64,000 nucleotides of DNA from an uncultured Ruminiclostridium sp. (GCA_949878745.1 CATLBH010000005.1:1-64000); one strand, 5' to 3'. Positions 23,858 through 33,115 are shown, numbered from the stretch's first letter. Translations and numbers: made by a program. Notes: generated from the sequence alone by a model not told the origin.

Positions 23858-24481
23858 TTATACATCTATTCCCAGCTTGGTCATTATTGTTCCCAAAGAA
23901 TCGATTGTCGGGATAAGAAATACCTCGGCATTCATAGTCTGACCGTCTATAATTAAATTTTTGTCAATATAAAGTATTTTGTCGCCCACTTCCCCGAATT
24001 CTATTACGGGAACGCTCATAAGTGCGCCCGCCATATCCACCTGAAAGCAGGGGGAGGCCAGCTTTACGTCAATCCCGGTGAGCTGTCCTACGGCAGAGAC
24101 ATAAGTGCCGCAGATTATATTGCCCACCTCGGACAGGGCTGATACCACGGTTTCGTCCATATCTATAAGGCCATGAATCTCCTTGTCAAAAAACACTTTT
24201 ATAATGGTATTGACAAAATTCTTATCCATAAGAATAAGGATCATTCCCTCGATACCGCCTACCATACGGGACATTACGCCCGCGACAACATGTTCGGCGC
24301 CGCCGGAAAGATTTGTGGCTTCCTGGAAGGGGACTATGCTTATATTTGGCATACGTATTTCAACGTTCTTGTTGATAAGAGTCGAAAGAGCGGCCGCGGC
24401 GTTTCCGGAGCCTATGTTTCCTACCTCCTTTAGAACGTCAAGGTGAACGTCGGTCAGGTCTTCATATTTGCTGAGAGCCAT
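23858..24481 (-). CDS. cheC: CheY-P phosphatase CheC
   Basis: 207-aa CheC that dephosphorylates CheY-P, stimulated by CheD. Both active sites of the CheC/FliY family are intact: D15-x3-E19-x2-N22 with P45, and S114-x3-E118-x2-N121 with P144. Length is typical. It lies 81 bp downstream of flgG in the same direction. Confidence 0.95.
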   Translation of the reverse strand: MALSKYEDLTDVHLDVLKEVGNIGSGNAAAALSTLINKNVEIRMPNISIVPFQEATNLSGGAEHVVAGVMSRMVGGIEGMILILMDKNFVNTIIKVFFDKEIHGLIDMDETVVSALSEVGNIICGTYVSAVGQLTGIDVKLASPCFQVDMAGALMSVPVIEFGEVGDKILYIDKNLIIDGQTMNAEVFLIPTIDSLGTIMTKLGIDV

Positions 24482-24562
24482 AATTCAGCACCTCTTTTCT
24501 TTTACGGTTCTGCCGTTGGGCAGCCGTATGCTGTATCGTTTTTTATATAAGGAAAGCAATAT

Positions 24563-25681
24563 TTACCTTAAATTGTTGGCTATCTGCTGCATTTCGTCCG
24601 CCGTCTGAACAATTTTCGCGTTAAGCTGATAGCTTCTCTGGGAAACGATCATATTAACCATTTCCTGAGCCAGATCCACGGAGGAACGCTCCAGATAATA
24701 CTGAAGCTTATCCGCTTCAAGATCGGGGGCGGGAGCGCCGGAGCGTTCGGTCACCAAAAAGTGATTGCTGTCGTCCTGAGCCAAACCCCATTTGTTGGGA
24801 ACGGTAAATACGCCTATCATTTCCGTGAGAACGGGATAGTCAATCTCGGTGGTAACCGTATCGTTAACTTCCTCGGCCGGAGCGGGTACGGCGGCGTCGC
24901 TTACCGCCAGCTCGCCGTCTATGTCGGAAACGGGATAGTGATTGGCGTTTCCGCCGGCCAAATCGGCGCCTGCGGGAAGGTTAAACACGCCCACGTTTGC
25001 GGCCAGCTGCTGGTAATTCACCTGCGCGTTTTCGTTGCCCTCCGCGTCGAGCTGTACGTCAAAGGGAACGGTTACGTGATTTCCCTCTCTGTCCAGTACA
25101 AACTCGCCGTTAGTCGTTACAAGTTCCCAGTTTCTCCCCGCGTTGGTAAGCATAAAATCGCCGTCGCGGGTAAGGTATTCGGTTCCGTTATGATCTATTA
25201 CCATAAAATAACCGTTGTCGGGAGGGGTAAAGATAAGGCTTTCCTCGGTCTCGGTTCTGAAGGGCACCGTTATATGGTTACCCTCGTAGTCGAGAACGAA
25301 ATCGCCGTTGGCGTTGACCAGCTCCCAGTGATCGCCCACGTTGGTTATCTGAAACGCGCCGTCGCGGGTAAGATAATCCCTTCCGTTATAATCTCTTACC
25401 ATAAAAAAGCCGTCGTTGGGAAGGGCGTAGTCCAAGGGCTGGCCGTAATCGGTGAAGCCGCCTATATCCCACTGAAAATCTGTCTTATTCATATACTGCC
25501 CGTGGCCGGTGTCCCATTCGGGCTCGGTGGCCCTCTGTTCGGTGTAGATACAGTCTGCGAAGCTGGGACGGAGAGCCTTATAGCCTACGGTATTTACGTT
25601 GGCTATATTGTTTGCCGTTACGTTCATTCCGCCCTGTTGGGCAATCATACCCGCGGTCGCAGAGTAAAAAGCTATGTTCAT
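24563..25681 (-). CDS. flgG: Flagellar rod protein FlgG/FlhP-like, with internally duplicated segments
   Basis: 372-aa flagellar rod/hook-basal-body protein, against about 240-270 for the family. The N-terminal D0 helix (AGMIAQQGGMNVTANNIANV) and C-terminal helix (EMVNMIVSQRSYQLNAKIV) are normal. The middle is not: residues 89-141 (GFFMVRDYNGRDYLTRDG) and 155-207 (GYFMVIDHNGTEYLTRDG) are two copies of one segment. Residues 223-256 and 282-315 (IGVFTVP) are two copies of the next. The order is A-A-B-B, meaning two separate tandem duplications. It follows flgF by 69 bp. FlgG/FlhP builds the distal rod. Confidence 0.9.
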   Translation of the reverse strand: MNIAFYSATAGMIAQQGGMNVTANNIANVNTVGYKALRPSFADCIYTEQRATEPEWDTGHGQYMNKTDFQWDIGGFTDYGQPLDYALPNDGFFMVRDYNGRDYLTRDGAFQITNVGDHWELVNANGDFVLDYEGNHITVPFRTETEESLIFTPPDNGYFMVIDHNGTEYLTRDGDFMLTNAGRNWELVTTNGEFVLDREGNHVTVPFDVQLDAEGNENAQVNYQQLAANVGVFNLPAGADLAGGNANHYPVSDIDGELAVSDAAVPAPAEEVNDTVTTEIDYPVLTEMIGVFTVPNKWGLAQDDSNHFLVTERSGAPAPDLEADKLQYYLERSSVDLAQEMVNMIVSQRSYQLNAKIVQTADEMQQIANNLR

Positions 25682-25750
25682 ACTTATCGTTCCTTTCCGG
25701 AGGTTTATATTAAATTATTAAAGGTTTCAACTTATTTTCGGTTCTGATTT

Positions 25751-26497
25751 TTACAGCTCGGCAATCTTTACCGCCTGCTGATTTATGCTGTCAAAGCCTC
25801 TTAGGATACGGCTGGCCGCCTCGTACATTCTGTGAGCCTCCATGGCCTGGGTCATTTCCTTTACAGCATCCACGTTGGATTTCTCATAGGCTCTTTGTAT
25901 TACGGCAAACTCCTCGTCGGCGGGTATCTCCACGGGATCGCCCTCGTACAGGAAGAGATTGTCTCCCTCCTTGTGTACGTCCGCGTCAGGGGGGATATAG
26001 GTGAGAAGGAGGGTGTCTATAATCTCTTGATTTTCATTTCTGATTACGCCTCTTTCGTCAATTGTAAAAGAGTCGTTTCCTATGTATATATCGCCGTTTT
26101 CACCCTGAACTCTTCCCGCGCCGTCAAGCCAGAGATAACCCTCGGTATCGAGACCCCACTGTCCGTTTCGGGTTTGGAACACTCTTCCGCCTTCTTTTCC
26201 GTAGCTTACGTTAAAATACATATTTCCGTACATCGCCACATCGAAGGGGCTGTCGCTGTATTCAAAGCCGCTTTGTTCAAGATTTGTCTTGGAGACGTCC
26301 ACATAGGTCTGATAGCTCATTCCGGAGGTTTCCGTCCTCTTGCTTACAAGAAACAGCTGTTCCTGAAAGGTGTTTAAAACAATCTCGTCCTTGCGGTAGC
26401 CGGCGGTGTTTATATTGGATACGTTGTTTGAAATGGCGTCCAATACGCGCTGCTGGTTTATCATCGCTTGGGCGGCGGTGTAGTAGCCTCTGTTCAT
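25751..26497 (-). CDS. flgF: Flagellar basal-body rod protein FlgF/FlhO-like
   Basis: 248-aa rod protein. The N-terminus has QRVLDAISNNVSNINTAGYR, the D1 region PFDVAMYGNMYFNV and FQTRNGQWGLDTEGYL, and the C-terminal helix DAVKEMTQAMEAHRMYEAA. Length is normal and no internal duplication is seen, in contrast with its neighbour flgG. It lies directly downstream of the sigma-28 gene (20 bp), as flhO-flhP pairs do in other Firmicutes. Confidence 0.9.
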   Translation of the reverse strand: MNRGYYTAAQAMINQQRVLDAISNNVSNINTAGYRKDEIVLNTFQEQLFLVSKRTETSGMSYQTYVDVSKTNLEQSGFEYSDSPFDVAMYGNMYFNVSYGKEGGRVFQTRNGQWGLDTEGYLWLDGAGRVQGENGDIYIGNDSFTIDERGVIRNENQEIIDTLLLTYIPPDADVHKEGDNLFLYEGDPVEIPADEEFAVIQRAYEKSNVDAVKEMTQAMEAHRMYEAASRILRGFDSINQQAVKIAEL

Positions 26498-26517
26498 ACT
26501 CTGTCCTTTCTTACTTT

Positions 26518-27270
26518 TTAATTATCCATATAATCCTGTAATTTTCTTTTTAACAAAAGCATGGCTTTTGAATGTATCTGACACACTCTCGACTCGGTTA
26601 TACCCAAAACCTTGGCGATATCGCCGAATTTCAGGCGCTCGTAGTAATAAAGGGAAATAACCTGTTTTTCCTTAGGTTTCAGCTCTTCTATAGCGGCGGC
26701 CAATACCTGTCTCAGCTCTTTTTCGTACATGGGCTGATCCGCGGTATCGCCTACGTTATTACGGCAATTGGCGTCGAAGTTGTCCTCGTAAAGCAGTTCT
26801 TCAAAGGAAAGTGTGGTCGCTTCCGCCAGATTGGCCATTCCCTTGAGAAGCTTTTCTTTGGGAATGCCCAGATGATCCGCCAGCTCCTGATTGGTGGGCG
26901 AACGACCCAAAGTGGAATAAAGCTCATTATAGGCGGCGTCGAGGTTCTTTCCGAAATGTCTCACGGGACGGGGAACCCAATCCTGTGACCGAACGAAGTC
27001 GATTATCTGCCCCTTAATAAGTATGGCGGCATAAGTCTCAAACTTAACGCCCTTTTGAAGGTCGTAGGTCTCCACCGCCTTTATAAGGGCGATAACTCCC
27101 TCGTTGACTATATCGTCCACTTCGGCGTACTTATCGTAAGCTCCGCGCGTGGAAATGGCGACGTATTTTACAAGATCCATATACCTTAAAACGATATCGT
27201 TTCTCAGGCCTATGTCCTTAGTCTGCCTGTACTGCTCAAAAAGCGCAAGCTGGGCTTGAGTTTCCGCCAT
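26518..27270 (-). CDS. fliA: RNA polymerase sigma-28 (FliA/SigD)
   Basis: 250-aa alternative sigma factor for late flagellar and chemotaxis genes. Region 2 spans DIVLRYMDLVKYVA to TYAAILIKGQIIDFVR; the FliA/WhiG-specific region 3 begins QDWVPRPVRHFGKN; region 4 helix-turn-helix is KFGDIAKVLGITESRVCQIH. A GGGA site precedes the ATG. It lies between flhA and flgF, as in B. subtilis-type operons. A matching promoter is at 20866-20892. Confidence 0.95.
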   Translation of the reverse strand: MAETQAQLALFEQYRQTKDIGLRNDIVLRYMDLVKYVAISTRGAYDKYAEVDDIVNEGVIALIKAVETYDLQKGVKFETYAAILIKGQIIDFVRSQDWVPRPVRHFGKNLDAAYNELYSTLGRSPTNQELADHLGIPKEKLLKGMANLAEATTLSFEELLYEDNFDANCRNNVGDTADQPMYEKELRQVLAAAIEELKPKEKQVISLYYYERLKFGDIAKVLGITESRVCQIHSKAMLLLKRKLQDYMDN

Positions 27271-27316
27271 ACCGCACTGTCCCTTTCTTTATATCAATAG
27301 ATTGCCTAAGGTCAAG

Positions 27317-27404
27317 GGAACGCTGAATAAAGCACAATCGCCCCGCTCAAAGCAGCGTACTCACGCGGCTGAATGTGTTACGCTTCGCTTTAATCAGCGG
27401 TTCC
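27317..27404. repeat. MITE-like element D2 in the flhA-fliA gap
   Basis: GGAACGCTGAATAAAGC (27317) and GCTTTAATCAGCGGTTCC (to 27404) are the inverted ends of an 88-bp copy. Flanks CAAG and CAAT match at three of four bases, a possible target duplication. The interior CACAATCGCCCCGCTCAAAG matches D3. It ends five bases from the flhA stop codon, so the flhA-fliA mRNA would carry a long hairpin here. Confidence 0.75.
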
Positions 27405-27409
27405 CAATG

Positions 27410-29494
27410 TCAGACGGTTATGTTTCCCACCGCCTGTATCTGGGTACTGTTGTCTATCTCGCTGTAGGAAAGCACCGTAATGCCGGGCATAAACTGATCC
27501 AGAAGCTTTTTAAAATAAACTCTCGTAAACGGCGACATAAGTATAACGATTGAGGGGAGAACATCCTTCACCTTGTCTATCTCCGAATTGGTGGCGGCGA
27601 CTATCGCGTTTACTATTTCCGGATCGATAGAGAGCACGCTTCCGCCGCTGCCGTTTTTCTTTACGCCCTGGAGGATAATGTCCTCGACCTTGGGATCGAG
27701 GGTTATTACCCTGAGAGAGCCGCCGTCCGCAAAGCGCCTTGTGATGGTGCGTTTCAGGGACTGTCTTACGTATTCCACAATAACCTCGATGTCCTTAAGG
27801 TTATTGGCGTGGTCGCCGAGGCATTCAAGAATGGTTTCCATATCCCTTATGGGCACGCCCTCACGCAAAAGCATACAAAGAACCTTTTGAAGATAACCGT
27901 AGGAGATAACGTTGGGCACCAGATCCTCCACAATGGTGGAGTCGGTTTTCTTGACGTTTTCCACCATGGTGCGAACGTCCTGACGGCTGAGTATCTCGGA
28001 GCAGTGAGCCTTTATCACCTCCGACAGGTGAGTTATCATTACAGAAACGGGGTCGATAAGGGTATAGCCCGCGATGTCCGCCATTACCTTCTTGTCCTCG
28101 CTTATCCATTTGGCGGGGATTCCGAAGGCGGGCTCTATGGTGTCGATTCCCTCCACGGGGCGGGTCACCTCGCCGTTATCCAGAGCCAGAAGATGATCCA
28201 CGAGGATTTCGCCTCGCGCCACTTCTTCGCCCTTTATCTTGATTATATATTGGTTGGGGTTTATTTCGGGGTTGTTTCTCATTCGGACGGAGGGGATTAC
28301 CATACCCATTTCCACGGCGAACTGTTTTCGGAAGAGAACCACGCGGTCGATAAAGTTTCCGCCGCTTTTTTCGTCCACCAAATGGAGCAGACTGTATCCG
28401 AATTCCATTTCTATCTGTTCCACGTTTAGAAGCTTGAACACGTTGTCTATATCGCGGTAATAGTTGCTGTCTCCCTGGGCGTTGGCCGCCTTTATTTCCT
28501 CAAGGCGCTTCTGTTCTTCCGCTTCGGCCACGGCAACCGCCTCTCTTTTTCTTGTTCGGGAAATCATAGAGCCCGCGAAGATAAGAGCCGCGCCCAGTAT
28601 AAAGAGAATGGGCTTGGGGAAGCCGGGGATAAGCATAAGAACTATGCAGACTCCGCCGGTAATGAACATTACGGTGGAATTTCTCGTAAACTGAATCTTT
28701 ACGTCCTCGTTGAAGCTTCCGGTGGAAGCGGAACGGGTCACGACCATACCTGTGGCAACCGAGATTAACAGGGCGGGAATCTGTGAGCAGAGGCCGTCGC
28801 CCACCGTCGCCAGAGAATAGGTGGAGAGCACCGCGTTGAAGTCACCGCCGTTTATCATACCTATAACAGCACCCGCGATAAGGTTTACAAGGGCGGTGAT
28901 TATGGATATTATTGCGTCGCCCTTCACGAACTTTGTGGCACCGTCCATGGCTCCGAAAAAGTCCGCTTCTCTCTGTACGTTGGCTCTTCTTATTTTCGCT
29001 TCCTCGTCGGTAATGGCGCCGGTGTTAAGGTCGGCGTCTATGGCCATCTGTTTACCGGGCATGGCGTCCAGAGTGAAACGCGCCGCAACCTCGCTGACGC
29101 GCTCGGAGCCTTTTGTGATTACCAAAAAGTTGACCAATACTATGATTATGAAGATGATAAAACCTACTATCGGGTCGCCGCCCATTACGAAGTTGCCGAA
29201 GGTTTCTATTACCGAACCCGCGTAGCCTGTGCTCAAAATACCTCTTGTGGTGGAGATGTTGAGCGAAAGCCTGAACACGGTGGTTATAAGCAAAATTGTG
29301 GGAAATGAGGAGAACTCCAGCGCTTCCTTTATATACATGGTCATCAGCAGAATGACCACCGAAAGAGAGATATTCACAAGAAGAAGGAAGTCTAAGAGCG
29401 CACCCCCCATCACTTCGTTAAGTGGTATGATAAGGGCGAGGACGATAAATATTACAAATACGGCGAATACGTTGCCGGTTATTCTTTTGAGCAT
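27410..29494 (-). CDS. flhA: Flagellar export gate protein FlhA
   Basis: 694-aa inner-membrane export gate component that forms a nonameric ring receiving substrates and chaperones. About eight membrane segments lie in residues 10-310, including the conserved GSERVSEVAARFTLDAMPGK loop (FHIPEP-type region). The soluble C-terminal domain covers about 350-694 (VIPSVRMRNN; FADGGSLRVITLD). Length and order are canonical. flhF and flhG, which often follow flhA in Clostridia, are replaced by the D2 element and fliA. Confidence 0.97.
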   Translation of the reverse strand: MLKRITGNVFAVFVIFIVLALIIPLNEVMGGALLDFLLLVNISLSVVILLMTMYIKEALEFSSFPTILLITTVFRLSLNISTTRGILSTGYAGSVIETFGNFVMGGDPIVGFIIFIIIVLVNFLVITKGSERVSEVAARFTLDAMPGKQMAIDADLNTGAITDEEAKIRRANVQREADFFGAMDGATKFVKGDAIISIITALVNLIAGAVIGMINGGDFNAVLSTYSLATVGDGLCSQIPALLISVATGMVVTRSASTGSFNEDVKIQFTRNSTVMFITGGVCIVLMLIPGFPKPILFILGAALIFAGSMISRTRKREAVAVAEAEEQKRLEEIKAANAQGDSNYYRDIDNVFKLLNVEQIEMEFGYSLLHLVDEKSGGNFIDRVVLFRKQFAVEMGMVIPSVRMRNNPEINPNQYIIKIKGEEVARGEILVDHLLALDNGEVTRPVEGIDTIEPAFGIPAKWISEDKKVMADIAGYTLIDPVSVMITHLSEVIKAHCSEILSRQDVRTMVENVKKTDSTIVEDLVPNVISYGYLQKVLCMLLREGVPIRDMETILECLGDHANNLKDIEVIVEYVRQSLKRTITRRFADGGSLRVITLDPKVEDIILQGVKKNGSGGSVLSIDPEIVNAIVAATNSEIDKVKDVLPSIVILMSPFTRVYFKKLLDQFMPGITVLSYSEIDNSTQIQAVGNITV

Positions 29495-29554
29495 TCTCCG
29501 TCCTCCATAAGAATTTTAGATTTACGTATAAACTAAAGCGATGATAGCACCGAA

Positions 29555-30742
29555 TTATGTGACCTGAGTCCGAGGCGTGGTGTTTTTATCCTCCGAGACG
29601 CGGGCAGTAAGTTTTTTTCTTTCTCTCACCATTTTCCCCCGCTGATCGGGAACCGCCCTGTTGAAAATGGGCTTTATTCCTCTGGCGGCAAACATTTCCT
29701 TAAGCACCAGAGCCACCGCATTGTACATCTCTGGGGGGATTTCCGCGCCCAGCTTCACGTTGTCGTAAAGACTTCGGGCAAGAGGTCTGTTTTCGGTTAT
29801 GTAAACGTTGTTTTCCTCCGCCACCTTGATTATCTTAAGAGCCAAGGCGTCCTGTCCCTTGGCCACGACTCTCGGGGCGCTAAAGGCGTCCTTCGACTCG
29901 TACTTTAAGGCCACGGCGTAATGGGTGGGGTTTCTTACCACCACGTCCGCGGAGGGAACCTCCTGCATCATGCGGCGCTGAGATATTTCGCGCTGCTTTT
30001 GCTTTATTTTGCTTTTTATCTGAGGGTCGCCTTCGATCTGCTTATACTCGTCCTTGACTTCCTGTTTTGACATTTTGAGTTTTTTCTCAAACTGCCACCA
30101 CTGGAAAATAAAGTCCGCCGCGGCCACGAAGGCTAAGACTATGAAAATAAGCATAACTATGTCGAAAACCGACCGAGCTATGTAAAGCACTGACTGTATC
30201 GGCTCCATATCGGGCATTTTCGCAAAGTCGATCAGCCGTGACTGTACCTGGGTATAAGTTATTACGCCGATAATGGCCAGCTCTATTATGCCTTTTACCA
30301 CGCCTACAATTGCTTGGGCGGAAAAAAGTCTTTTTACGCCCTGTATCGGGCTTAGGCGGGAGAATTTCGGGCGGAGAGCCTTGGTGTTGAAGAGACCTTT
30401 TGTCTGAGCCAATACCGTTATTATTACGGCGCCCGCCACTATCGCGGCGATGGGACCTATTATTATAACGCCGTACTTTATTATTTCAAGCGCGTTGCGC
30501 TGAATAAACTCTATATTAAAAGTGAAATCGGAGCCGATCGCGTCAAGATATGAGGTCATCGCGTCTCCCATGGTGGTAATCATATGCTTGCCGAGAATTT
30601 TTAAGCCAACGAAGGTCGCTATTACCGAAACGGCGAGCATTACTTCGTTGCTCTGGAGAACCATTCCTTCTTTTTCGCGCATATCACGGCGTTTTTTGGG
30701 GGTGGCTTTTTCGGTTTTTTCTTCGCCTGCCACATTCACCAC
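29555..30742 (-). CDS. flhB: Flagellar export switch protein FlhB
   Basis: 395-aa export apparatus protein that switches secretion from rod/hook to filament substrates after autocleavage. Four membrane segments lie in about 35-215. The cleavage motif NPTH is at 271-274, followed by the conserved YAVALKY and EIPPEMYNAVALVLKE. A 40-residue basic C-terminal tail is present. It starts 152 bp downstream of fliR, a gap with its own hairpin and possible promoter. Confidence 0.97.
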   Translation of the reverse strand: MVNVAGEEKTEKATPKKRRDMREKEGMVLQSNEVMLAVSVIATFVGLKILGKHMITTMGDAMTSYLDAIGSDFTFNIEFIQRNALEIIKYGVIIIGPIAAIVAGAVIITVLAQTKGLFNTKALRPKFSRLSPIQGVKRLFSAQAIVGVVKGIIELAIIGVITYTQVQSRLIDFAKMPDMEPIQSVLYIARSVFDIVMLIFIVLAFVAAADFIFQWWQFEKKLKMSKQEVKDEYKQIEGDPQIKSKIKQKQREISQRRMMQEVPSADVVVRNPTHYAVALKYESKDAFSAPRVVAKGQDALALKIIKVAEENNVYITENRPLARSLYDNVKLGAEIPPEMYNAVALVLKEMFAARGIKPIFNRAVPDQRGKMVRERKKLTARVSEDKNTTPRTQVT

Positions 30743-30785
30743 TCCTTTTAGGCGCTAAAACAAAAATCAAAGAAAAAAAGGGGAA

Positions 30786-30798
30786 GCGGCTGAGCCGC
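30786..30798 (-). terminator. Small hairpin with T-run in fliR-flhB gap
   Basis: GCGGC-TGA-GCCGC at 30786-30798. On the minus strand it is followed by TTCCCCTTTTTTTC, a terminator-like arrangement downstream of fliR and after the putative flhB promoter, so it may attenuate rather than stop transcription. Confidence 0.45.
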
Positions 30799-30811
30799 AA
30801 TGTTTTTTCGG

Positions 30812-30840
30812 ATCTTATATAAATAAAACTAATATATCAA
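30812..30840 (-). promoter_or_regulatory. Candidate promoter upstream of flhB
   Basis: Minus-strand TTGATA (30840-30835), 17 bases, TAAGAT (30817-30812). Reasonable sigma-A fit, placed in the 152-bp fliR-flhB gap. Confidence 0.4.
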
Positions 30841-30894
30841 ACGTATACGCGCGGCAAGCACAAGACAGTGCCCCCAAAAAAAGAAGAGAAAAAA

Positions 30895-31689
30895 CTAACT
30901 TCCGATCTTTCCCACCGCACTGTTTAAATTCGAAAACAGTATATCCAACAATGTTTCAAGAAAATCCGACATGGGTTTAGCCACCGCTATCAGCACGAAC
31001 ATTCCCACAACTATTTTAAGCTGAATATTAACCACGAATATCTGAATGGTAGGCACCGCCTTCATCATTACGCCTATGATAAACTCCGTTATCAGCTCCG
31101 CCGCGATTATCGGCATCGCAAACTTCACCGCCAAGGTAAGCACCGTTCCCAGATAATCGACTATAAACGACACTAAATTGAGCGTATCCATATCAAAGAC
31201 ATAGTTGAAGGGAAGGGTGTCGTAGGAAGTAATGAAAAGCTCGATATATTTAAGATGTCCTCCCACCAGAAAGAAGTAAAGTATAAACATATAATAGAAC
31301 AGATTCGCGAACAGCGGCATCTGTATTCCCGTCATGGGATCCATCGCCTTAGCCATACCGAAGCCGATCTGTGTGTCCATAAGCTCGCCCGCGTAAATGA
31401 TCACCGTCATTATCAGGTTGGTCATAAAGCCCAGCACAAGCCCAACCGCCAGCTCCTTGATCAGCACCATAAAAAAGCCGGGTATGCCGTTAAAGGTAAA
31501 AAGCATTCCCTCGCCGCCCACGTAACCCACCGTCACCAAGGCGAAAGCGAGAGTGGCTCCGATTTTTATCCGCGCCGGTACGTTCTGTCGGGAAAATATC
31601 GGGTTAAAGGTAAATATTCCCGACACACGGGCTATCACCAGAAGGTACCCCACAAAGTTATTCACAATTAAATCCCATATTGTGTCCAA
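30895..31689 (-). CDS. fliR: Flagellar export protein FliR
   Basis: 264-aa polytopic membrane protein of the FliP5-FliQ4-FliR1 export channel. Six or so hydrophobic segments. The family motifs include RVSGIFTFNPIFSRQNVPAR near the N-terminus and AGELMDTQIGFGMAKAMDP. C-terminal helix FVLIAVAKPMSDFLETLLD. It follows fliQ by 82 bp. Confidence 0.96.
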   Translation of the reverse strand: MDTIWDLIVNNFVGYLLVIARVSGIFTFNPIFSRQNVPARIKIGATLAFALVTVGYVGGEGMLFTFNGIPGFFMVLIKELAVGLVLGFMTNLIMTVIIYAGELMDTQIGFGMAKAMDPMTGIQMPLFANLFYYMFILYFFLVGGHLKYIELFITSYDTLPFNYVFDMDTLNLVSFIVDYLGTVLTLAVKFAMPIIAAELITEFIIGVMMKAVPTIQIFVVNIQLKIVVGMFVLIAVAKPMSDFLETLLDILFSNLNSAVGKIGS

Positions 31690-31771
31690 TGTTTTGTACC
31701 TCTTTTAACAATCCGAGTTTTAAAGGCCGACCGCTCCGCCTTTGCCGCGTAAGCGCCCGAAACGACGGTTA

Positions 31772-32041
31772 CTACAAAGGCGTAGAGGACATAAGATTGA
31801 ATATATTATTGGTAAAGTCAATAAGCGAATTCAGCATCCACGGCCCAAGGGCAAGCAAGGTCAGGGCGACCACTATTACCTTCGGCGCGAAGGTAAGGGT
31901 TTGTTCATGAACCTGCGTCGCCGCTTGAAGTATGGCGATTATCAGACCTACCAGCATTCCCACTAGCAGGAGCGGAACGCCTAACTTAAAGGCAAGCCAC
32001 ACCGCTTCGTTGAAAATCTGCATTACAAGTTCCTGACTCAT
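31772..32041 (-). CDS. fliQ: Flagellar export protein FliQ
   Basis: 89-aa membrane protein with two hairpin-forming transmembrane helices (GVPLLLVGMLVGLIIAILQ; PKVIVVALTLLALGPWML). ATQVHEQTLTFAPK is the diagnostic connecting loop. Part of the export channel with FliP and FliR. It is 39 bp downstream of fliP. Confidence 0.97.
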   Translation of the reverse strand: MSQELVMQIFNEAVWLAFKLGVPLLLVGMLVGLIIAILQAATQVHEQTLTFAPKVIVVALTLLALGPWMLNSLIDFTNNIFNLMSSTPL

Positions 32042-32080
32042 AAAACGTCCTTTCCCTGTTTTTTGGTCGAATTACGTCCG

Positions 32081-33025
32081 CTACAAATTAAACGATGTTA
32101 TAAGGGTGCCTATCAGCATCTGCCACCCGTCCACAAGGACAAACAACAGTATCTTGAAGGGCAGGGAGATCATCGCGGGTGGCAGCATCATCATACCCAT
32201 TGACATAAGGGTAGAGGATACCACCAGGTCTATGATAAGAAACGGGATAAACAACATAAAGCCCATCTGGAACGCTCTCGTCAGCTCGCTCACTATGAAG
32301 GCGGGAACCACGACCTGAAAGCCCAGCTGATCCTGATAATTCTGTAGATTTATTTCGTCTATGTTCACCGCCTGAGGGTTGTCGGTACCTAAGGTTTCCG
32401 CCGAATATACGGTAATATCCTGTATTTCAAGGAAAAACCTCATATTGCTGTTGGTGGTCTGTTTCAGCATAAAGTCCTTAAGAGGGCGCCCCGCTCTGTC
32501 CAAAGCTTCGACGGTGTCTATCTCGCCGTTGGCGTAGGGAACATAGGCTTCTTCGTTTATCTCGGCAAGCACGGGCCACATAATGAAAATCGTCAAAAAG
32601 AGGGCGATTCCCGTAAGAATCATATTTGGAGGGGTGGTCTGCGTCTGCATGGCGTTTCTCAAAAAGCTCAGCACGATTATAATTCGCGTAAAGCTTGTGA
32701 GCATTATCAGCAGGGAAGGCGCCAAGGATAAAAAGGTTATCAGCAGGAAAACCTGTATCGGTTCGGAAGCGTCCATTCCTATAAGGTCATACAGAGCCGA
32801 GTTGTCGTCGTTAAAGGTAACGTCGTCGGGGTCGATGTCTCCCCCCGCCGTACTTTCGGCCGCTTCCACCGGAGAGGTTTCCTCTCCCGCGTCGCCGGCG
32901 GCGAAAACGCTTGCCGACATTGCGCAGCAGCCCAATACCAGCGCCAAAGAAACTCCCAGGGAAACAAAGAACTTTACAAAGAGCTTTTTATTCTGTTGTA
33001 CCGCTTTTTTTAAAAGCAACTTCAT
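32081..33025 (-). CDS. fliP: Flagellar export protein FliP
   Basis: 314-aa export channel subunit. A cleavable signal-like segment (LGVSLALVLGCCAMSASVFA) is followed by an acidic linker of about 45 residues, then the conserved core: LAPSLLIMLTSFTRIIIVL, LRNAMQTQTTPPNMILTG and the C-terminal helices. The linker makes it longer than the usual 220-250 aa. It is followed closely by fliQ. Confidence 0.96.
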   Translation of the reverse strand: MKLLLKKAVQQNKKLFVKFFVSLGVSLALVLGCCAMSASVFAAGDAGEETSPVEAAESTAGGDIDPDDVTFNDDNSALYDLIGMDASEPIQVFLLITFLSLAPSLLIMLTSFTRIIIVLSFLRNAMQTQTTPPNMILTGIALFLTIFIMWPVLAEINEEAYVPYANGEIDTVEALDRAGRPLKDFMLKQTTNSNMRFFLEIQDITVYSAETLGTDNPQAVNIDEINLQNYQDQLGFQVVVPAFIVSELTRAFQMGFMLFIPFLIIDLVVSSTLMSMGMMMLPPAMISLPFKILLFVLVDGWQMLIGTLITSFNL

Positions 33026-33115
33026 ACTAAGCCAGATTCCTTTCCTTGTTTCTCCTTAAAAGTTAACTTTCCTTGAGCCAATTTTATTCCGACGCTCTAC
33101 GTCCGTCGGAAAACG

